Positions 42,201 to 49,970 of a stretch of DNA of 50,546 bases are shown one piece after another; the first letter of the stretch is position 1, and the number at the start of each line of letters is the position of its first letter. The notes below the pieces were generated by a model, which was given only the letters and a program-made list of their open reading frames with translations, was not told the origin of the DNA and did no database searches. Source of the DNA: Streptomyces aureoverticillatus. GTDB taxonomy: Bacteria; Actinomycetota; Actinomycetes; Streptomycetales; Streptomycetaceae. The translations under genes and the position numbers were made by a program. The DNA lies in contig NZ_BMSY01000024.1 in assembly GCF_014649395.1 (NCBI RefSeq), forward strand, positions 1 through 50,546. The letters run 5' to 3'.

Positions 42201-42518
42201 CACCGCGGCGGCCTCTCCCCGGCCGAGGCGCTGCGCACCGTGACGGTGCTGCCCGCGCGGCTGTTCGGCGTCGCGGACGACCTGGGCACCGTCGCGCCCG
42301 GGAAGATCGCCGACCTGACGGTCGTGGACGGCGACCCGTTCACCAACTTCGCCACGCTGGTACGCACCGTGTCGGTGCTGCGGGGCGGCATCCCGTACGA
42401 GACGGACGACCTGGTGGCCGCGTTCCCGACGGCGGACCGCCACAAGCACGCGGGCACGGACTGGCTGACCATCGGCCGCCTGATGCGGCGGGACGGGTGC
42501 TGCGATCCGGGGACGTGA
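39291..42518 (+). CDS. Tat-exported TolB-like propeller fused to an amidohydrolase
   Basis: 1075 aa from ATG 39291. The N-terminus LTRRQLLVAAGAAGAAG is a twin-arginine signal with a hydrophobic core. About 600 residues of PD40/TolB-type repeats follow (PAWSPDGTRIAFAS, PVWSPDGRWMAV and others). The amidohydrolase domain starts VLPGLWDTHTHPW, with metal ligands H708 and H710, a likely carboxylated Lys in FVKTY, His in GSHFLS and EFGHAT, and Asp in GTDQP. It is probably an extracytoplasmic binuclear metal hydrolase (imidazolonepropionase/prolidase-like) of unknown substrate. It is divergent from the APH gene; no clear ribosome site is seen. Confidence 0.88.
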   Translation: MDRDRNLTSPSSFPLPHLTRRQLLVAAGAAGAAGAVAATGAGPAAAREPAGVPLSFTRATNGSATLSPAGDRLVAEVQHVLWSQPRTGGKAVPLTPAGLEPTRPVFAPDGALVAFCAYQGGGFHIWTMRADGSEVRQRTEGPWDDRGPAWSPDGTRIAFASERGGDPVKGSPYRVHVLDLRSGELTRVTGLPGQDGPVQDGPWEDFDPAWSPDGKRILFVRAKAVTTPTGTALEARIVAAVPADGAGPVVVEHTETENAQVMTPAPAPDGRRLAYLRTTPAPEGTCVLVVDGKRVDVAGDIAPVPPRWTKDGELLLTVDGRFTLVRPTAPGAAEPLPFDGVLTVDRPRYRVKEYDLGLAEQGAQRVRPVRGVHLPALSPDGRHIAFAALNSLWLAGASGGRAPKRLRRADPTRYLLGPAWARDGKSLVYVDDRDGLLGVYRHDLATGKETALATGGRVHPALSPDGKRLACLDMTGRLVVRDLAAGTERVLADPLGGGGLPGRPTWSPDGRHIALCDRNRLNLRFREGYNLVRVVDATSGADRLHAVAPHTSLADRYDSGPVWSPDGRWMAVIVESALCLLPVAPDGTPRGELRTLTTEPADHPTWSGDSKTLLYLSGTQLRLVGIDGGRARTVRVPLDQRRPAPADTVVHAGRLWDGTGDTVREDVDIVVRGGRVAAVEPHRASRKGTLRRVDASGRTVLPGLWDTHTHPWQSTYGGRQTVGQLTYGITTAVSLGGFAHEQARIREAVATGQLAGPRLLTTGELLDGGRVAYSMGRAHRTRAGLRRSLERAAQLDWDFVKTYVRAPSWVMEEAARFAHERLGVRAGSHFLSPGIQSGQDLTTHLQATQRAEFGHATTASGRAYDDVVEIYSARGARFAMIATPFTSAPLLGADPALADDPRVTAVMAPWDAAQVRKAAGVAPTPAQLATLRRETDTYRRILAAGGLVALGTDQPLVPIGLSLHLGLRALHRGGLSPAEALRTVTVLPARLFGVADDLGTVAPGKIADLTVVDGDPFTNFATLVRTVSVLRGGIPYETDDLVAAFPTADRHKHAGTDWLTIGRLMRRDGCCDPGT

Positions 42519-42736
42519 GGGGCGCTGGCCGCTGGCCGCTGGGGCGGGCGGGGCGAGGGCGGGCCCGGGACGTTGCCCCGGGCCCCGCTTCGTATGGGGC
42601 GTCGCCCCTTTCCCCCTTTATCGGCGCTCCGCGCCTCGCCCTCAAACGCCGGGCGGGCTACAGACCGCGAGCGGTCCTCGAACGCCGGGCAGGCCGCAGA
42701 CCGCGAGCGCGTCGGGTCCGGTCTGGTGGGGCTCGG
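42519..42736. repeat. Convergent spacer with a direct repeat of the common Streptomyces intergenic type
   Basis: Two ~32-bp copies at 42642-42673 and 42678-42709 share TC(A/G)AACGCCGGGC and GCAGACCGCGAGCG-type ends (36-bp period, a few mismatches). The core CTCAAACGCCGGGCGGGCT resembles a repeat found after many Streptomyces genes, from memory. Confidence 0.6.
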
Positions 42737-43819
42737 TCAGACGGAGCGCAGGTACTGCTGCGGCACGCGGATCTCCGCACCCAGCTCCCGTGCCGCGTCC
42801 CGTGCCCACGACGGGCTGCGCAGCAGTTCGCGGCCGAGCAGGACGGCGTCCGCCTCGCCGTTCGCGACGATCTTCTCGGCCTGCTCGGCCTCGGTGATCA
42901 GGCCGACCGCGGCGACCGGCAGGCCGGTCTCGGCGCGCACCCGTGCCGCGAACGGGACCTGATAGCCGGGCCCGGTCGCGATCTTCACGCCCGCGGCGTT
43001 GCCGCCGGTGGACACGTCGAGCAGGTCGACACCGTGCTCCTTGAGGAGCGCCGCGAACCGTACGGTGTCGTCGGCGGTCCAGCCGCCCTCCTCCAGCCAG
43101 TCGGTGGCGGAGATGCGGAAGAACAGCGGCTTGTCCTCGGGCCAGACGCCCCGCACGGCGTCCACGACCTCCAGGGGGAAGCGGACCCGGTTCTCGAACG
43201 ACCCGCCGTAGGCGTCGGTGCGCCGGTTGGAGTGCGGCGAGAGGAACTCGCCGATCAAGTAGCCGTGCGCGCCGTGCAGTTCGGCGACCTCGAACCCGGC
43301 GTCCAGAGCGCGCCGGGCGGCGTCCGCGAACTGCCCCGTGACCTCGTGGATCTGTTCGACGCTCAGCTCCTTCGGCACGGTGTGGTGCTCGTCGAACGCC
43401 ACCGGGCTCGGCCCCACCGGCTGCCAGCCCTCCGCCGCGTCGGGCGCGAGGGGCGCGCCGCCCTGCCACGGCAGGTCGGTGGACGCCTTGCGGCCGGCGT
43501 GCGCGATCTGAATGCCCGGAACCGTGCCCTGCGACTTGAGGAAGCCGGTGATGCGGCGGAACGCCTCGACCTGCGTGTCGTTCCAGATGCCGAGGTCGGC
43601 GGGGGAGATGCGGCCCTCGGGGCTGACGGCGGTGGCCTCGGTGAGGATCAGACCGGTGCCTCCGGTGGCGCGCGCGCCGTAGTGGGCGAAGTGCCAGTCG
43701 GTCGGCACGCCCGCCCCCGGCCCCGACGTCTGCGCCGAGTACTGGCACATCGGCGCCATCCACACCCGGTTCGGGATGGTCAGCGATCGCAGGGTGTAGG
43801 GCTCGAACAGCGCGCTCAC
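42737..43819 (-). CDS. NADH:flavin oxidoreductase / Old Yellow Enzyme, YqjM type
   Basis: 360 aa from GTG 43819, chosen because GGAGG stands five bases upstream (that GGAGG contains an earlier in-frame ATG at 43831). OYE hallmarks: NRVWMAPMCQYSA near the N-terminus with the YqjM-type flavin-tuning Cys, IQIAHAGRKAS, HGAHGYLIGEFLSP (substrate His pair area), GGSFENRVRFP, LDVSTGG and VLLGRELLRSP at the end. An FMN-dependent ene-reductase that reduces electrophilic alkenes such as enones, often in detoxification. It is divergent from an ArsR regulator with an operator over its -10 box. Confidence 0.93.
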   Translation of the reverse strand: MSALFEPYTLRSLTIPNRVWMAPMCQYSAQTSGPGAGVPTDWHFAHYGARATGGTGLILTEATAVSPEGRISPADLGIWNDTQVEAFRRITGFLKSQGTVPGIQIAHAGRKASTDLPWQGGAPLAPDAAEGWQPVGPSPVAFDEHHTVPKELSVEQIHEVTGQFADAARRALDAGFEVAELHGAHGYLIGEFLSPHSNRRTDAYGGSFENRVRFPLEVVDAVRGVWPEDKPLFFRISATDWLEEGGWTADDTVRFAALLKEHGVDLLDVSTGGNAAGVKIATGPGYQVPFAARVRAETGLPVAAVGLITEAEQAEKIVANGEADAVLLGRELLRSPSWARDAARELGAEIRVPQQYLRSV

Positions 43820-43897
43820 GGCGGCCTCCATACGTGACGGCGGGTGGTACGGGGCGGGCGGGCGCGGCGGCCGGGCCACCGGGCGCACGTCCCACTC

Positions 43898-43952
43898 GTA
43901 CGATAAGCATCGTACTACGGGGCCTGTCAAACTACGAAGAGTCTCGTACAAT
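43898..43952. promoter_or_regulatory. Divergent promoters and ArsR operator between OYE and arsR-type gene
   Basis: Minus-strand promoter for the OYE gene: TTGACA (43930-43925), 18-19 bp, TTATCG/TATCGT (43906-43900). Plus-strand promoter for the regulator: CTGTCA (43924-43929), 17 bp, TACAAT (43947-43952). Operator 1 is GTACGAT-AAGC-ATCGTAC (43898-43915), covering the OYE -10. Operator 2 is TACGA-N6-TCGTA (43933-43948), inside the regulator promoter. The half-sites are related, so one repressor likely shuts both genes. Confidence 0.75.
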
Positions 43953-44010
43953 GGGCCCGTCCGCACCGCGGAGGGATGCCCCCCGACCGCCCAGGGAGAG
44001 TGGAGCCGCC

Positions 44011-44364
44011 ATGACGACCGCCGCACCGAGCCCCCGCGCGCTCGTCCACCCGGCGCGCGAGGAGATCCGCCTCGAGGGCGTGCTGCACGCGCTGGCGGAC
44101 CCGCTGCGTCTGCTGGTGGTACGTGAACTGGCCCGCGAAGACGCGGAGTTGACGTGCTCGCACTTCGAGCTGCCCATCACCAAGTCCACCACCACGCACC
44201 ACTTCCGGGTGCTGCGCGAGGCGGGCCTGATCCGGCAGGTCTACCGGGGCACGGCCAAGGTGAACGTCCTGCGCCGGGCCGACCTGGACGCCCTCTTCCC
44301 GGACCTTCTCGACAGCGTCCTCGCCGCGTCGGCGAGGCAGGCCGACCGCCTCGGCCAAGCCTGA
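44011..44364 (+). CDS. ArsR-family winged-helix repressor
   Basis: 117 aa from ATG 44011 with GGAG nearby upstream. The winged HTH covers EGVLHALADPLRLLVVREL and TKSTTTHHFRVLREAGLI, with the wing RQVYRGTAKVNVLRR. It has only one cysteine, C49 in ELTCSHFEL, just before the recognition region. Metal sites of classic ArsR proteins (CxC) are missing, so a redox or electrophile signal through C49 is a reasonable guess given the OYE partner. Probably autorepressed and repressing the OYE gene. Confidence 0.88.
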   Translation: MTTAAPSPRALVHPAREEIRLEGVLHALADPLRLLVVRELAREDAELTCSHFELPITKSTTTHHFRVLREAGLIRQVYRGTAKVNVLRRADLDALFPDLLDSVLAASARQADRLGQA

Positions 44365-44425
44365 CGGCACGGGCCCCTTCCCCGCCCTCCCGGAAGTCGG
44401 CCCGCCCCAGCGCCCCGTGGGAGGC

Positions 44426-45802
44426 TCAGTCCGCCCGGCCGGACGTCTCGCCGCGCGCCGCCGACAGCAAGCCCGGCCAGTCCGGGATCTTCACCGTCCC
44501 GCGCCCGAGGGAGCGCCCGAGTTCCGCCTCCGCGCGCTCGATCGACAGCCAGCCGGGCCACTCGACGGGCCGGGCGCCCGCGGCGCGCAGCGCGGCCAGC
44601 GGGTCGTCGGGCACGTCGCGGAGCGCGAGGGCCGGGGCGTCGTCGAGCAGCGACAGCGCCGTCTCCTTGGCGCAGGGGCGGTTGGTGCCGATGACGCCGG
44701 TCGGCCCGCGCTTGATCCAGCCCGCCACGTACTCGCCGGGCGAGACGGCGCCCTCGCGCAGCACGCGCCCCGCCATGTGCGGCACCGTCCCCGTGGTCTC
44801 GTCGAACGGCAGCCCGTCCATCGGCACGCCGCGGTAGCCGACGGACCGCAGGACGAGCTGGCCGGTGATGTCCTCGTACGTCCCCGAACCCGTCACCCCG
44901 CCCCGGCCGTCGGGCAGCGTCCGCTCGAACCGTACGCCGCCGACCCGGCCGCCCGCGTCGAGCACGGCCACCGGCCGCAGGAAGAACCGCAGCCGGATCC
45001 GCCGCGCGAGCCCCCGCTCGGGCCGCCCGGCCCAGCCGCGCATCACCTCGACGTTGCGGCGCCCGGCCGCGGGCAGCCCCGACGGGTCGGCGTACGCCGG
45101 GTCGAGCGCCAACTCCGCCGGATCCACGACGATTTCGGCGTCCGGGAGCGAACCGAGCTCCCGCAGCTCCTTGGTGGTGAACCGTGCCTGGGACGGCCCG
45201 CGCCGCCCCACCATGTGCACCTCGCGCACCCGGCTCTGCGCGAGTACGCCGAGGGCCTCGTGCGGCATGTCGGTCGGCATCAGCTCGGCCGCGCCGCGCG
45301 CCAGCATCCGCGCGACGTCCACCGCGACATTGCCGACGCCGATGACCACGGCCGAGTCCACACCGCGTACGAAACGGTCCGGTGGGCCCGCGCCGTTGGC
45401 CGTCACGTCCGGGTGGGCGCTGTACCAGGACACGAACTCGGTGGCCGAACAACTCCCCGGCAGATCCTCGCCGGGCACGCCGAGGCGGCGGTCCGTGGCG
45501 GCCCCCACGCAGTACACGACCGCGTGATAGATGCCGAGCAACTGGGCGGGGGAGAGCGCGCCTGGGCCGACCTCGACGCCGCCGAGGAACCGCACGCGTT
45601 CGTGCTCCAGGACCGTACGCAGGTTGTTCTGCAGGGACTTGATCTTCTCGTGGTCCGGCGCGACGCCGTAACGCACCAGGCCGTACGGGCACGGCAGCCG
45701 GTCGAGCACGTCCACCCGCACCCCCGGCACGAGGTTCTGCTGGACCAGACTCTGCGCGGTGTAGACCCCGCTCGGACCCGATCCCACGACGGCGACCTGC
45801 AC
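44426..45802 (-). CDS. fprA: Ferredoxin/adrenodoxin-type NADP+ reductase (FprA-like)
   Basis: 458 aa from GTG 45802, with AAGGAG seven bases upstream. FAD site VAVVGSGPSGVYTAQSL at the start; LPCPYGLVRYGVAPDHEKIK is the family fingerprint. NADP site VIGVGNVAVDVARML, and MVGRRGPSQARFT holds the basic residues for the 2'-phosphate. The C-terminal block YVAGWIKRGPTGVIGTNR is also diagnostic. It passes electrons from NADPH to ferredoxin, for example for P450s. It is convergent with the ArsR gene. Confidence 0.93.
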   Translation of the reverse strand: MQVAVVGSGPSGVYTAQSLVQQNLVPGVRVDVLDRLPCPYGLVRYGVAPDHEKIKSLQNNLRTVLEHERVRFLGGVEVGPGALSPAQLLGIYHAVVYCVGAATDRRLGVPGEDLPGSCSATEFVSWYSAHPDVTANGAGPPDRFVRGVDSAVVIGVGNVAVDVARMLARGAAELMPTDMPHEALGVLAQSRVREVHMVGRRGPSQARFTTKELRELGSLPDAEIVVDPAELALDPAYADPSGLPAAGRRNVEVMRGWAGRPERGLARRIRLRFFLRPVAVLDAGGRVGGVRFERTLPDGRGGVTGSGTYEDITGQLVLRSVGYRGVPMDGLPFDETTGTVPHMAGRVLREGAVSPGEYVAGWIKRGPTGVIGTNRPCAKETALSLLDDAPALALRDVPDDPLAALRAAGARPVEWPGWLSIERAEAELGRSLGRGTVKIPDWPGLLSAARGETSGRAD

Positions 45803-46027
45803 GGTGGCGCTCCTTCCGCGAGGTGTCCCCGGGAGGCATTGAGGCCTGGCGATACCTGCCTGGCAACAGCATCGCACCGCTGTGCGCGCAGGGGGAGGTG
45901 TGCCGACGCGCGCGTTGGCGGACGCGGCGCCCGGCGCCGCGCCGCGTGCCGCTGACAGGGTGCCGTGGCGGCCCTCCCCGTGCGCGCCGCTCGTGACGGA
46001 ATGTAACAGTACGGCTACCGTGCGCCT
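45803..46027. other. Divergent spacer before the DUF6214 gene
   Basis: 225 bp without a gene. GATCGGTACCGATC near 46059-46072 (just inside the called gene) is a perfect 14-bp palindrome. The true start of the DUF6214 gene may lie downstream of it, making the palindrome a possible operator. Confidence 0.4.
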
Positions 46028-47413
46028 GTGCGGAAAGGTTCATTTTGCGACGGGAACGATCGGTACCGATCGGATGACGGGCGGTCCGGCGGCCGAGAAG
46101 CGGTGCCGGGCCAAGGGGACCGGGCCGCGCGCGGCGGGGCGGGGGACCTGCGGCCGGTGGAGCCGGCGGGGCTGCCCGGACCGGGGAGCCCGGCGGCGGC
46201 CCCGGCGGATCTCGCGGGCTTCGCGGAGGAGTGGGCGGCCGGTCTCGAGGACCCGGCGGCCGCGGGCTTCGACGGTCTCGAGTGGTCCGTGGTCGAGGAC
46301 TGGGTCGAGGTGGCGTGGCCGACGGGGGAGAGCGTGGTGACCGTGCCGGGGCCGGCGTCCGGGGCGGTGGACGCGGAGACGCCCGCCTGGTGGGCCGACC
46401 CCGCCTGGCCGGCCGACCCCGAGTCCGCCGACCAGCAGCCGACTGCCCGTGACGGGGAATGGGTCGAGGCCGCGGACGCCGACCATGACGCCTGGACGCG
46501 GATCGCGAGGTTCGCTCCGGCCGGGTGGGACGGCCCGCTGGCGGCTGTGTGGGAGGGATGGGTCGGGCCGGTCGAGGATGTCCGGGACTGGCGAGTCGGT
46601 CTGCGCGGTGACGGGCGGGACGGGCACGGCGGCCCGCATGGTGACGTGCGGGACGGACAAGGCGGTCCTGTGGGGGATGTTGGGGAGGCGGGGGTCGCTC
46701 CTGGGGAGGGCTCCCCGGCGGAGCGGGGCGGGCCGGCCCCGGTCGACGAGGACGAGTGGGCGTCCGCACGCGAGGACGTCGCCCACGCTGGTGGGCCGGA
46801 GTCGGCGGCAGGTCCCCAGGACGACTGGGCGGACCCGGAGGTGACTCCGGAGGTGACCGGCCAGGACGGCCCGCTCTTCCACGTGCGCCTGGCCTTCGAC
46901 GGCAGCCGCAGCGGCGTCGGTGGCGAGGGCGGCGAGGGCGGCGATCGTGCGGGCGGTACCGGCAGCGGCTGCTGTCGCGACGGGGGCGGCGGCGCCGACG
47001 TCCTCGCGTCCGTGTCCGGCGGCCGGATCACCATCGAGGAACTGCGAGCCCAGCCCCCGCTCCCGCTGGCCAGCCTCGCGACGCTCGCCGCCCGGATCGA
47101 GGGCCCGCTCAACGACGCCGTTCGTGGCCTGGCCGAGCGGCACGAGGGGGAAGCCGGAGGCGTGGAGTCCGCCTGCCGCAACGGCGGCTCCGCCCAGGAG
47201 CCGGTCGCCGCCCGCCGGGGCCGTCCGTCCGCACGGCGGGGCAGTGCCGTGCGGCACGTCACGGCGGAGGCGTACCGCGGGGCGCTGGACGACGGCGAGG
47301 ACCCGGTGCTCGCCGTGATGCGGGCGACGGGGCACAGTCGCCGCAAGTCGCTGCGGCTCATCGCGGGGGCGCGGGACGCGGGGCTCCTGATGCCGCGTCA
47401 CCACCGCCGCTAA
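46028..47413 (+). CDS. DUF6214 family protein
   Basis: Up to 461 aa; the GTG at 46028 is the first possible start and is uncertain, since the first ~60 residues are Gly/Arg-rich and poorly protein-like. A first block is GLEWSVVEDWVEVAWPTGES. A low-complexity Gly/Asp/Val segment follows (RDGHGGPHGDVRDGQGG). The conserved part starts with PLFHVRLAFDG, then GRITIEELRAQPPLPLASL and the signature end VTAEAYRGALDDGEDPVLAV, MRATGHSRRKSLRLIAGARD, AGLLMPRHHRR. That end looks like a small HTH and is what identifies the Streptomyces DUF6214 group. The function is unknown. Confidence 0.7.
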   Translation: MRKGSFCDGNDRYRSDDGRSGGREAVPGQGDRAARGGAGDLRPVEPAGLPGPGSPAAAPADLAGFAEEWAAGLEDPAAAGFDGLEWSVVEDWVEVAWPTGESVVTVPGPASGAVDAETPAWWADPAWPADPESADQQPTARDGEWVEAADADHDAWTRIARFAPAGWDGPLAAVWEGWVGPVEDVRDWRVGLRGDGRDGHGGPHGDVRDGQGGPVGDVGEAGVAPGEGSPAERGGPAPVDEDEWASAREDVAHAGGPESAAGPQDDWADPEVTPEVTGQDGPLFHVRLAFDGSRSGVGGEGGEGGDRAGGTGSGCCRDGGGGADVLASVSGGRITIEELRAQPPLPLASLATLAARIEGPLNDAVRGLAERHEGEAGGVESACRNGGSAQEPVAARRGRPSARRGSAVRHVTAEAYRGALDDGEDPVLAVMRATGHSRRKSLRLIAGARDAGLLMPRHHRR

Positions 47414-47423
47414 GGCGTGTCCG

Positions 47424-47597
47424 TTAGATGCGAGCCCAGACCAGCGCTGCGGCGAGGACTGCGGCCGAGCGGTAGACGATCACCCCCACAATGCGGCGAT
47501 GATCGGCCCACGGCCTGCCACGACGACCGGTACTGGAGGGCAGCAAAGGTCGGATGCGGTCCCACTGCCAGTCGGTCAACCGGACGTGACGAGGCAT
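47424..47597 (-). pseudogene. IS5-family transposase remnant, internally deleted
   Basis: 57-codon frame from ATG 47597. The first ~43 residues (VRLTDWQWDRIRPLLPSS, TGRRGRPWADHRRIVGVIVY) are the N-terminus of an IS5-type transposase. They run straight into RSAAVLAAALVWARI, which looks like the extreme C-terminus of the same protein. The DDE core is gone, so an internal deletion joined the two ends. The element end (GGCGTGTCCGTTAGAT, 47414-47429) abuts the DUF6214 stop codon. No matching inverted end is found on the other side, so that side is probably eroded. Confidence 0.75.
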
Positions 47598-47649
47598 CAG
47601 GATCAGACCGCAGAGGTGCGGTGCACCCGGCCCGGCAGCGCGGCCGGGC

Positions 47650-48201
47650 TCAGTCGATCGTCTTGATCACCCGGGCGGGCACCCCTGCGACCACGGTGCC
47701 GGCGGGAACATCACGGGTGACCACCGCACCGGCAGCGACCACCGCACCGGCACCGATGGTCACTCCCTGCGTGATCACGGCAGCCGTCCCGATCCAGACG
47801 TCGTCCTCGATGACGATCGGGGCGAACGAGAGGTACTCGCGGCGCTCGGCCAAGGGCAGTGGATGGCCTCCGGTGATGAGGCTGACCTTCGGGGCGATCA
47901 TGACGCCGTTGCCGATACGGATGCCTCCCTTGTCCATGAAGGTGCATCCCTGGTTGACGAAGACGTTCTCCCCGAACGTCGTGTTCAGCCCGTACTCGGT
48001 AAAGAACGGCGGGTAGATCATCACCGACTCCGGCAGCGGGCCGCCGAACACAACGGAAAGTAGTTCCGCGCGACCTTCGCTGTCGCTGAACCGCAGTACG
48101 TTCAGTCGAGACGTCGCATCGGTCACCTCCACGATCCGTTCCGCATGACGCGCGAACTCAGGCGTCTGGACATACATGACCTGCTCTGTGCGGGTAGACA
48201 T
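47650..48201 (-). CDS. Maltose/galactoside O-acetyltransferase-like (hexapeptide, LbH)
   Basis: 183 aa from ATG 48201 (ATG 48177 also possible; ribosome site weak). N-terminal helices RLNVLRFSDSEGRAELLSVV are followed by the left-handed beta-helix FGENVFVNQGCTFMDKGG, IRIGNGVMIAPKVSLITGG, IVIEDDVWIGTAAVITQGVT, IGAGAVVAAGAVVTRDVPAG and the end VAGVPARVIK. The catalytic His is likely in ITGGHPLPLAERR. Acetyl-CoA-dependent transfer to a sugar or other acceptor. It follows the IS remnant. Confidence 0.88.
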   Translation of the reverse strand: MSTRTEQVMYVQTPEFARHAERIVEVTDATSRLNVLRFSDSEGRAELLSVVFGGPLPESVMIYPPFFTEYGLNTTFGENVFVNQGCTFMDKGGIRIGNGVMIAPKVSLITGGHPLPLAERREYLSFAPIVIEDDVWIGTAAVITQGVTIGAGAVVAAGAVVTRDVPAGTVVAGVPARVIKTID

Positions 48202-48412
48202 GCGCTGATCCCACCACCGCGCAGAACGCTCGATCAAACAACCCGCACGGCATCAGACACAACGCATGGTTGTGGATGTAGGGTGGATGCGCGGATGTTG
48301 AAGTGCTGCGGACCTGACCGCGCTACGCGACCGTCTGCGCACCGCAGGCCCGCGAACCCCGCACGACGCCCCCGAGGGGCCTCTAGGCGCCGAAGGCTGT
48401 GCCTTGAAGAAG

Positions 48413-48982
48413 TCACCCTTCCTCTTCAGTGACTTCCAGTTCAGTGACTTCCAGTTCAGTGACTTCCAGCGCCTGTCTCGCCAGGCCGATGAACGCGACG
48501 TACGCGTCTCGGAAATCCCGGTACGCAGCGTCGTAGTCGCCCCTCCGTTCCGGGCTGTCGTCGCCGATGAGCGCCTTCAGCAGCGGCTGCAGGCGTCTCG
48601 CCATCTGCCGCACGTGCTCGGCCGCGGCGGAGACCTCGGCAGGACCGTCGAGCCGGACCTCGTGGTTCGCCTTGTTCATGTTCCCGATGGTCGGGCCGAT
48701 GCGCTCGTACATCAGCGTCAGGATCCGGTCCTTGCCCGCACGGTCGTGCGTCGCGTCGACGTCGTCGATCTGCCAGGTGACCTCCGAGAAGGCGTGCGCG
48801 CAGCTCATCATCTCCCGGTAGCTGGACCGACGCCGGTCGCGCTGCTCACGAAGGGCCTCCGCGGTCGCGGTGGTTCGGGCTTGGGCGAGCGCCGCGCGCG
48901 AGGTCGCCCGCGCAGTGATGTAGCTGGCACCGAGCGCGGTGAGCGCGGTGAGGACGCCGACCCACAGTCCGCTGTTCGCCAT
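48413..48982 (-). CDS. Membrane-anchored coiled-coil protein of unknown function
   Basis: 189 aa from ATG 48982. One N-terminal TM helix (GLWVGVLTALTALGASYI) is followed by a long helical, charged region (ALREQRDRRRSSYREMM...) typical of many actinomycete proteins that face the cytoplasm. The last 15-18 residues are LEVTELEVTELEVTEEE, three copies of a pentapeptide from a 15-bp DNA repeat, so the natural tail may have been a single LEVTE. No domain is recognised. Confidence 0.72.
   Translation of the reverse strand: MANSGLWVGVLTALTALGASYITARATSRAALAQARTTATAEALREQRDRRRSSYREMMSCAHAFSEVTWQIDDVDATHDRAGKDRILTLMYERIGPTIGNMNKANHEVRLDGPAEVSAAAEHVRQMARRLQPLLKALIGDDSPERRGDYDAAYRDFRDAYVAFIGLARQALEVTELEVTELEVTEEEG
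48425..48469. repeat. 15-bp perfect tandem repeat at the gene end
   Basis: TTCAGTGACTTCCAG three times (48425, 48440, 48455) with no mismatch, suggesting a recent or slipping repeat. In frame with the minus-strand gene (LEVTE per unit). Confidence 0.92.
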
Positions 48983-49201
48983 GATCGAGAAGTCTGCCAG
49001 CCGGGAACGCCGTTGAGACAGTCGTCGCGTCGACGACCGACCGTGATCTGTGACGCGGAGGGCGTATCTTCCCGAGTGATCCGCTCAAGGCCATCGAACA
49101 GGGGGGCGGCGCTTACGGCTTCCCCGCCGCACTGGGTGCGCCTGCGCCGAACAACCCCGCTGATCCGTAATGACGATTGCTCACCAGGAAGACACCTCGG
49201 C

Positions 49202-49822
49202 ATGACCACCAAGTACGACGTCAAGCGCGAGCTCAAGCAGTGCTACGCGCCAAAGAACACCGACTGGGAACTGGTCGACGTCCCCGAGCTCCGTTTCCTC
49301 GCCGTCGACGGGCACGGCGACCCGAACACCAGCGCCGCGTACCGCCGCGCGGTCGAGGCGCTCTACGCGGTCGCCTACACCGTCAAGTTCGCGAGCAAAG
49401 GCGACCTCGGCAAGGACTTCGTCGTGGGCCCACTTGAGGGACTGTGGTGGGCGGACGACATGGACGACTTCCTGGCCAGGCTCAAGGACAACTGGCGGTG
49501 GAGACTGCTCATCAACGTCCCCGACTGGATCACTGGCGCCATGATCGAAGACGCCAAGCGCACCGCCCTGGCCAAGAAGGGCCTTCCAGCCGTTCCGGAC
49601 GTTCGGTCAGAGACGCTGCGCGAGGGCACCAGCGCGCAGGTCCTCCACATCGGCCCTTACGACGAAGAGACACCGATCCTGACCAGGCTGCACCACGAAT
49701 ACCTCCCCGCCAACAACCTGCGGGAGACGGGGCTGCACCACGAGATCTACCTCAGCGACCCACGTAGGGCCGACCCCGCCAGGCTCAGGACGATTCTGCG
49801 GCAGCCCGTGGAAGCGCGATGA
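49202..49822 (+). CDS. GyrI-like small-molecule-binding domain protein
   Basis: 206 aa from ATG 49202 (AGGAAG about ten bases upstream). It begins YDVKRELKQCYAPKNTDWEL, then LRFLAVDGHGDPN, AYRRAVEALYAVAYTVKF, FVVGPLEGLWW, WRWRLLINVPDWIT and QVLHIGPYDEETPILTRLH, the two-repeat SHS2-like GyrI/Rob ligand-binding fold without any DNA-binding domain. Stand-alone relatives bind or hydrolyse small hydrophobic compounds. It is divergent from the coiled-coil protein, with 219 bp between and nothing clear in the gap. Confidence 0.88.
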   Translation: MTTKYDVKRELKQCYAPKNTDWELVDVPELRFLAVDGHGDPNTSAAYRRAVEALYAVAYTVKFASKGDLGKDFVVGPLEGLWWADDMDDFLARLKDNWRWRLLINVPDWITGAMIEDAKRTALAKKGLPAVPDVRSETLREGTSAQVLHIGPYDEETPILTRLHHEYLPANNLRETGLHHEIYLSDPRRADPARLRTILRQPVEAR

Positions 49823-49834
49823 CTTTCATGCGCC

Positions 49835-49851
49835 CGCGATGTCCCATCGCG
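49835..49851 (+). terminator. Hairpin after the GyrI-like gene
   Basis: CGCGATG (49835-49841), loop TCC, CATCGCG (49845-49851), 12 bp past the stop. Confidence 0.6.
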
Positions 49852-49970
49852 ACTATCCGGAATCAGAAGCTACTCACAGAGGCTCCGGTCCTGGGTGGAG
49901 CTGGATGCGGGTCCCCCGCCCCTGAGCTTGCAGTGGATCGTCTGTCAGACCTGCCTGGGACGCTCCGGGC

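Noticed and set aside
45882..46340. Alternative ATG 46074 as the start of the DUF6214 gene
   Set aside because: It is in a different frame from the conserved DUF6214 C-terminus.
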